Part shown: piece by piece, positions 6,601 to 8,088 of the stretch | Numbering within the stretch: the stretch's first letter is position 1 | Layout of the letters: the number at the start of each line of letters is the position of its first letter | DNA from: Bacteroidales bacterium | Lineage (GTDB): Bacteria > Bacteroidota > Bacteroidia > Bacteroidales > Paludibacteraceae | Direction of reading: 5' to 3' | NCBI GenBank assembly: GCA_900769035.1 | Contig: CAAGFD010000039.1 | Span: 1-8,088 of the forward strand | DNA: 8,088 nt | Translations under genes and position numbers: made by a program | The notes under the pieces: generated by a model | Database searches by the model: none | What the model was told of the DNA's origin: nothing | What the model saw: only the letters and a program-made list of their open reading frames with translations

Positions 6601-8088
6601 AAATATGGTCCTGGTCCATCAAACAATTATTATGCAAGTGTGGATGATATAGTAGTCAGACATAAAGCTAAATGTAGCGCTGATCCTGAATTCTTCGGAT
6701 TCGACTTTGTTTCTAAAGATTCTGTAGCATTTACTTATTACTATTTTGCTGATACAGTGCAAGTAGCTTGTGTTACTTCCGGTACAACCCCTGAAGCCGC
6801 TACAAATATTGTCTCTACTACTGCTTCTTCTGTTGGCTTTAATAATCTTGTATCCGACACAAAATACGACTTATACTTACGTAACGTATGTGGTGGCGTT
6901 GCAGGTAATTGGGTTGGTCCTTTCTCAACTTATACATCTTGTGATACTATTTATGTAAATGATGAAAACCCTTGGGTTGAGAATTTCGATAATACTACTC
7001 CTGATTATCGCTTCCCACACTGTGTATATCCTGTACAAACGAAGACTGTAAATGATGTGGTATATCCTATCGTTATGGATACCGTTACTTCTATTACAGC
7101 TCCTGCAGCCCTCGCAATGAGAGGTACCAATATCATCGCATTACCTATTATTGATAAAGAGTTCTCTGATTGTAAATTGGCATTTTATGCTGCCGGTTCG
7201 GGTTCTATCTACATCGGTGCAGTAACGGATATTAAACCTACTACTTTCCGTCAAATTACTTCTAAAACTATTTCATCTACTATGACTCGCTATGAAATAG
7301 ATTTAAGTTTGTATAACAGCGTTAGCGGAAACAGATTAGCCCTTCAATCCTCTACTTCTGCTAATTTATTTATCGACAGTTTGATGATTTACACTAAACC
7401 GGATTGTTTCGACCCTCGCTCATTGAGTATTACAGATTTAGGCGACACTACGGTTTCCTTCTCATTTGACATCTCTCCAATTGCCGAAAGTATCGAATAT
7501 ATGTTATATAACAACGTGGATACAGTAGTTCATGATACTTTGCCTGCTGCTGAAATGTGCGTTATAAATGGATTGACCGAGCGTACTAATTATACTTTTG
7601 CTGTACGTACATTATGTAACGACAGCACGGTATCCGGCTGGTCTACAATTTCATTTATTACCGCTGCAGAACCTGTTTTAGCTCCATTCACTATCGACTT
7701 TGAAGATAATACTTTGAATTCGAAATTGAATATCGTCAATGGTGGCTCTGCTTACTTCGTAATTGGTACTTATGCTACTGCTGTTAAAGATGGTACTCAA
7801 GCACTTTATATCTCTACAAGTTCATCCGGTACTAACAATAGCTATAATGCTAACAGTTCTTCTTGCAACTACGCTACTATACCTGTATTGATAGAACCGG
7901 GTAAATACGATTTCTCTTTCGACTGGAAAGCAGGTGGTGAAGGTACTAGTACGTTGTGGGACTATGGTAGAGTATTCCTTGCTCCGATGAGTATGACTTT
8001 TGATTCTTCTACTTCACTCCCTTCAGGTCTTACCTACAACTCACTTCCTTCAGAATGTGTTGCCCTTGATGGCGGTGCTTTAAATCTA
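619..8088 (+). CDS. Giant secreted FN3 / choice-of-anchor-J repeat protein (adhesin-like), 3' end missing
   Basis: One frame runs 2490 codons from ATG to the window edge without a stop. Residues 1-23 are a signal peptide. The rest alternates J modules (155-177 residues; cleaved-adhesin/choice-of-anchor-J type) with F modules (87-110 residues; FN3-like). Typical J modules begin near 'C..x-LPy...FE', have an early CW, and end '[YF]-[IFL]-D-[DNE]-x-x-[IV]'. F modules begin with Cys, carry 'D-[ST]-[VT]' then hydrophobic strands, then 'Y-x-x-x-[VA]-R-x-x-C', and end '[ST]-x-W-S...F-x-T-x-C'. J1 has FEG...LPTGW and ends YMDNFEL. In Bacteroidota such proteins are exported surface adhesins or scaffolds, as in the haemagglutinin regions of gingipains. 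No enzyme domain, membrane helix or coiled coil is visible. A T9SS sorting domain or other anchor would be at the missing C-terminus. Fold family is confident; ligand unknown. Confidence 0.9.
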   Translation, partial: MKKLLFSILCMICLLVPWQTMDAQGGQVKEDFEGITSLPTGWTSAGTVSSTYKWSVYTGTDTRPAYEGDKCVRFNSYSPSSGLTGILISPSVSIVSPQAKVSFAIKNPAGGSLGVYVSTDGGSTYLNNPLDTNLTSISAWTVKSYSLASYVGQSVRIVFYSVSNCGYNDAYHYMDNFELGEPATCAQPTNVTISSISQTTANIMWNLDTVGDASSTYFLTVTDEDNNSLYNNQSITATELSGSYSYQLTGLTSGVQYFVSLKTDCSAAYRGFSEVSSTSSFTTLCNSVNFPYTCDFDSMEANANPDCWSVYAPSTATAVSTTTKYGSTGKSLKLYATTTDQVLVATQPLNHVANDMEVDFMFYAPSGTSFQVGLMSDPGDMSTFEQLYTATVPTSSVWKNYRFNTSNSAQGTATNLHVAFVVNSGAARTCYLDNVNIHAIPSCPRLENLTVISTDSVSVTLSWTDLISGSHNYETEIASADTTIYLTANYNPAIIFGLSAQTNYTARVRSICSSNDTSEWSMPVSFRTKCGSTTVPFSENFNSSSSLPDCWESTVLNTPLTGSGSVTGWSIYTTTSSSSSYIRTGNSLKSPDSRKGTRYLLTLPAIRIPDNQQQEISFWMYRNSNSVSIEGIKVYVNTQPTLTGAILLDSILNSYNGYPVEEKSGYYNYIYTIPMTGVVYVMFESTHAYQTSIYLEDLSIIPKECHTKVKNYTETVDVNNYSYSSSWISLSDEDAWVVDFSLMKDDTIPMCNLQSVVNTPAFSLDLSPYLATGSSYSYSVDITGLCNVNDTSTEVVSVTGEFNTPCLPLALPIIETFSTEVPPMCWSASTDPNSAKPANAWTKDNGTSYANTVGCAKYPDANATTIGYLNSPKFFATAGKEYLVTFYQYRDKTYTKNREGIYVWLSTVENDTTNAVLIGSALRYYPSNGITKMTYSFTPTTDGVYCIIFQAVQEFGGSNYIDDVIIEEKPTCINIPEGNVTAEAGIFDAQISINDTIAHTYELYYLNGTNYDLELDGTNLEVDSIIANGTRVVANITPTANVVTFTNLTAETDYAYIFRLVCDSTQGDYSNWSVIKSFTTLCGPVEVNDTSTFIESFESFNKGTYINATASCNIVSGAFGYVRGSLSRNSYTEGNICVPFDGTKQFVVGWSSNGTVGRLLSLKAGVNYKATIYAYAYLDSNNLARAEFSHVSLYYKSQEGSQNNYVVENASTGMNEYIPVSGYFSVPTDGFYEVGFEYSGGYSTNYSAYDYFKVQVVDCAPPTRNEIISITDTSVSGTINGTGSEWEVRICTEKPSTLNDNPAYVYTDTINTSSFTISGLTPNTQYWYISRTNCTNKMSEWSYPIQFTTNCSSQSVPYTNSFEDAADSRCWRKIGTDESVVEQSSTQSHLGENALKVFNATAVSPELNVGSLVGYMINGWVYNASDSAAQFDIGVMVDPNSIETYEVVSTISVVSSKTWEEFTAYFTILSDPDYEDFVNAKHIAISCSGDDPFYFDELYVGVVPTCPKVGKLIASVAADLTVNLNWTPAATETSWYIVTHKVVGTSDVIVADTVVTTNNIALNNFSPLTDYYFTIQALCANGDTSLITTSNVITTPCAPLNLPYLPTFGSEQPSCWDILYTVNNPTSSNHRFLYNTSKYFYATFSSGNATDTSYLVTPTFKLKTNNGIIVYLDGYLSTSYDSINPPILYTLDNGLTYDTLGVNLFNRPSRAVKTTFIPNVGPGTISFKFVDEEHKYGSYYIYGFDVEEVENCSRPQDVTFAITDSVITATVVDSVASHTQYEYVYSIGEFDPDALTPTLVNGNTITITDFELASVYNLYVRTYCSETEHSSWWKPFRFITPCEQYTSLPYYQDFETLESREDIETQCYSFYTTASTDPLTSTSYPFVKYESGTAYAVNSSKVIRWFSSKTYPIFMQLPLFTAPVNELEVEFNYRNESTTASNTNLILGVMLPNDATSFVAVHTCPIQNSIATRLTVDLTESLPAGDYTGYVVAYKYGPGPSNNYYASVDDIVVRHKAKCSADPEFFGFDFVSKDSVAFTYYYFADTVQVACVTSGTTPEAATNIVSTTASSVGFNNLVSDTKYDLYLRNVCGGVAGNWVGPFSTYTSCDTIYVNDENPWVENFDNTTPDYRFPHCVYPVQTKTVNDVVYPIVMDTVTSITAPAALAMRGTNIIALPIIDKEFSDCKLAFYAAGSGSIYIGAVTDIKPTTFRQITSKTISSTMTRYEIDLSLYNSVSGNRLALQSSTSANLFIDSLMIYTKPDCFDPRSLSITDLGDTTVSFSFDISPIAESIEYMLYNNVDTVVHDTLPAAEMCVINGLTERTNYTFAVRTLCNDSTVSGWSTISFITAAEPVLAPFTIDFEDNTLNSKLNIVNGGSAYFVIGTYATAVKDGTQALYISTSSSGTNNSYNANSSSCNYATIPVLIEPGKYDFSFDWKAGGEGTSTLWDYGRVFLAPMSMTFDSSTSLPSGLTYNSLPSECVALDGGALNL
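697..1170 (+). other. Module J1: N-terminal choice-of-anchor-J / cleaved-adhesin-like domain
   Basis: Residues about 27-184 read VKEDFEG..LPTGWTSAG at the start, have a central 'YVSTDGGSTY' strand-turn, and end YHYMDNFELGE. This is the classical pattern of the jelly-roll choice-of-anchor-J/cleaved-adhesin family. It differs from J2-J9 in having no Cys at its entry or before its Trp; its only cysteines are C71 and C165, which could pair with each other. It caps the repeat array directly after the signal peptide. Confidence 0.75.
1171..7665 (+). repeat. Tandem protein-module array F1-J2-F2 ... J9-F9
   Basis: Residue starts, called from the joint cysteines: F1 185, J2 285, F2 443, J3 530, F3 705, J4 806, F4 972, J5 1082, F5 1259, J6 1351, F6 1506, J7 1597, F7 1752, J8 1842, F8 2019, J9 2108, F9 2263, J10 2350. 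The J+F period is 242-276 residues. The modules share motifs but have clearly diverged in DNA sequence, so the duplications are old and not products of recent slippage. F3 (705-805) is the most divergent FN3-like unit, and J5 lacks both the CW pair (it has SCN) and a clean closing motif. Boundaries are good to a few residues; the fold names are by motif recognition. Confidence 0.7.
3638..3709 (+). repeat. Short in-frame direct repeats in module F4
   Basis: ATGGTACGAAT occurs at 3638-3648 and 3665-3675, and ATGGTACGA again at 3701-3709. The offsets are 27 and 36 bases, all multiples of three. The first two copies are each followed by a similar TTTGGAA stretch, giving the protein pattern NGTN-YDLE, DGTN-LEV, NGTR. 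F4 is the longest F module (110 residues against about 90), consistent with a small local expansion that lengthened a loop. Confidence 0.6.
7666..8088 (+). other. Module J10: different anchor-J subtype, cut by the window edge
   Basis: Residues 2350-2490 begin AAEPVLAPFTIDFED in place of the usual T-x-C entry, with no CW following. The later text 'YDFSFDWKAGGEG', then 'WDYGRVFLAP' and 'CVALDGGALNL', resembles the large Bacteroidota anchor-J/MAM-like subtype with a DW...G.E...DY.RV.L.P core, unlike J2-J9. The module is incomplete at the edge. It may mark the change from the repeat array to a C-terminal region of different build. Confidence 0.55.

Noticed and set aside
2312..6958. Short open frames on both strands inside the giant gene (for example 2312-2527 +, 2949-3152 -, 3049-3282 -, 3382-3615 -, 4325-4513 +, 5161-5346 -, 6770-6958 +)
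   Set aside because: They are 61-77 codons, lie in other frames of a long continuous coding sequence, have no recognisable domain, and reflect its repetitive composition (for example Leu-rich runs from shifted Thr/Ser/Tyr codons).
1171..8088. CRISPR array or recent tandem DNA duplication
   Set aside because: The repeats are protein modules of 87-177 residues with diverged DNA; there are no short identical direct repeats with unique spacers.

Overview
The window looks like a Bacteroidota (probably Bacteroidales) genome. The evidence is A/T-rich DNA, an A/T-rich translation start with no Shine-Dalgarno sequence, a signal peptide whose predicted cleavage leaves Gln first, and a giant secreted protein of alternating choice-of-anchor-J/cleaved-adhesin-like and fibronectin type III (FN3) modules. 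Nothing in the sequence fixes the genus.

Left edge (1-102). The window opens inside the last codons of an IS3-family (IS150-like) transposase. Frame +1 reads GKSPVQYRTLSNIG and then stops. The right terminal inverted repeat follows and ends in CA at 79. Immediately outside it lies CGGTGTGCGGGC followed by six T, which looks like the 3' half of an intrinsic terminator. Its 5' half is absent, so the element probably jumped into the loop of a terminator hairpin that belonged to an upstream gene outside the window.

Leader (103-618). About 515 bp of very A/T-rich sequence carries no credible gene. It holds a 53-nt pyrimidine-rich tract, one perfect match to the Bacteroidota -7 promoter motif without a partner -33 element, and a small dyad.

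Giant gene (619-8088, open at the right edge). A single reading frame of 2490 codons runs without a stop to the last base of the window. It starts with a signal peptide and continues as J1-(F-J)x9, where J is an anchor-J-like jelly-roll module and F is an FN3-like module; J10 is cut by the window edge. Regularly placed cysteines define the module joints and suggest one disulfide per module. Many Asp-Ser/Thr-hydrophobic sites suggest O-glycosylation. By family resemblance the product is a large exported surface or secreted adhesin-like protein, possibly a type IX secretion (T9SS) client, but its C-terminus is outside the window. Short open frames on either strand within this gene are shadows.

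The window does not show a recognisable new multi-gene system. The most interesting points are the IS inside a terminator, the cysteine covariation between modules, the local in-frame repeat expansion in F4, and the change of module subtype at J10.
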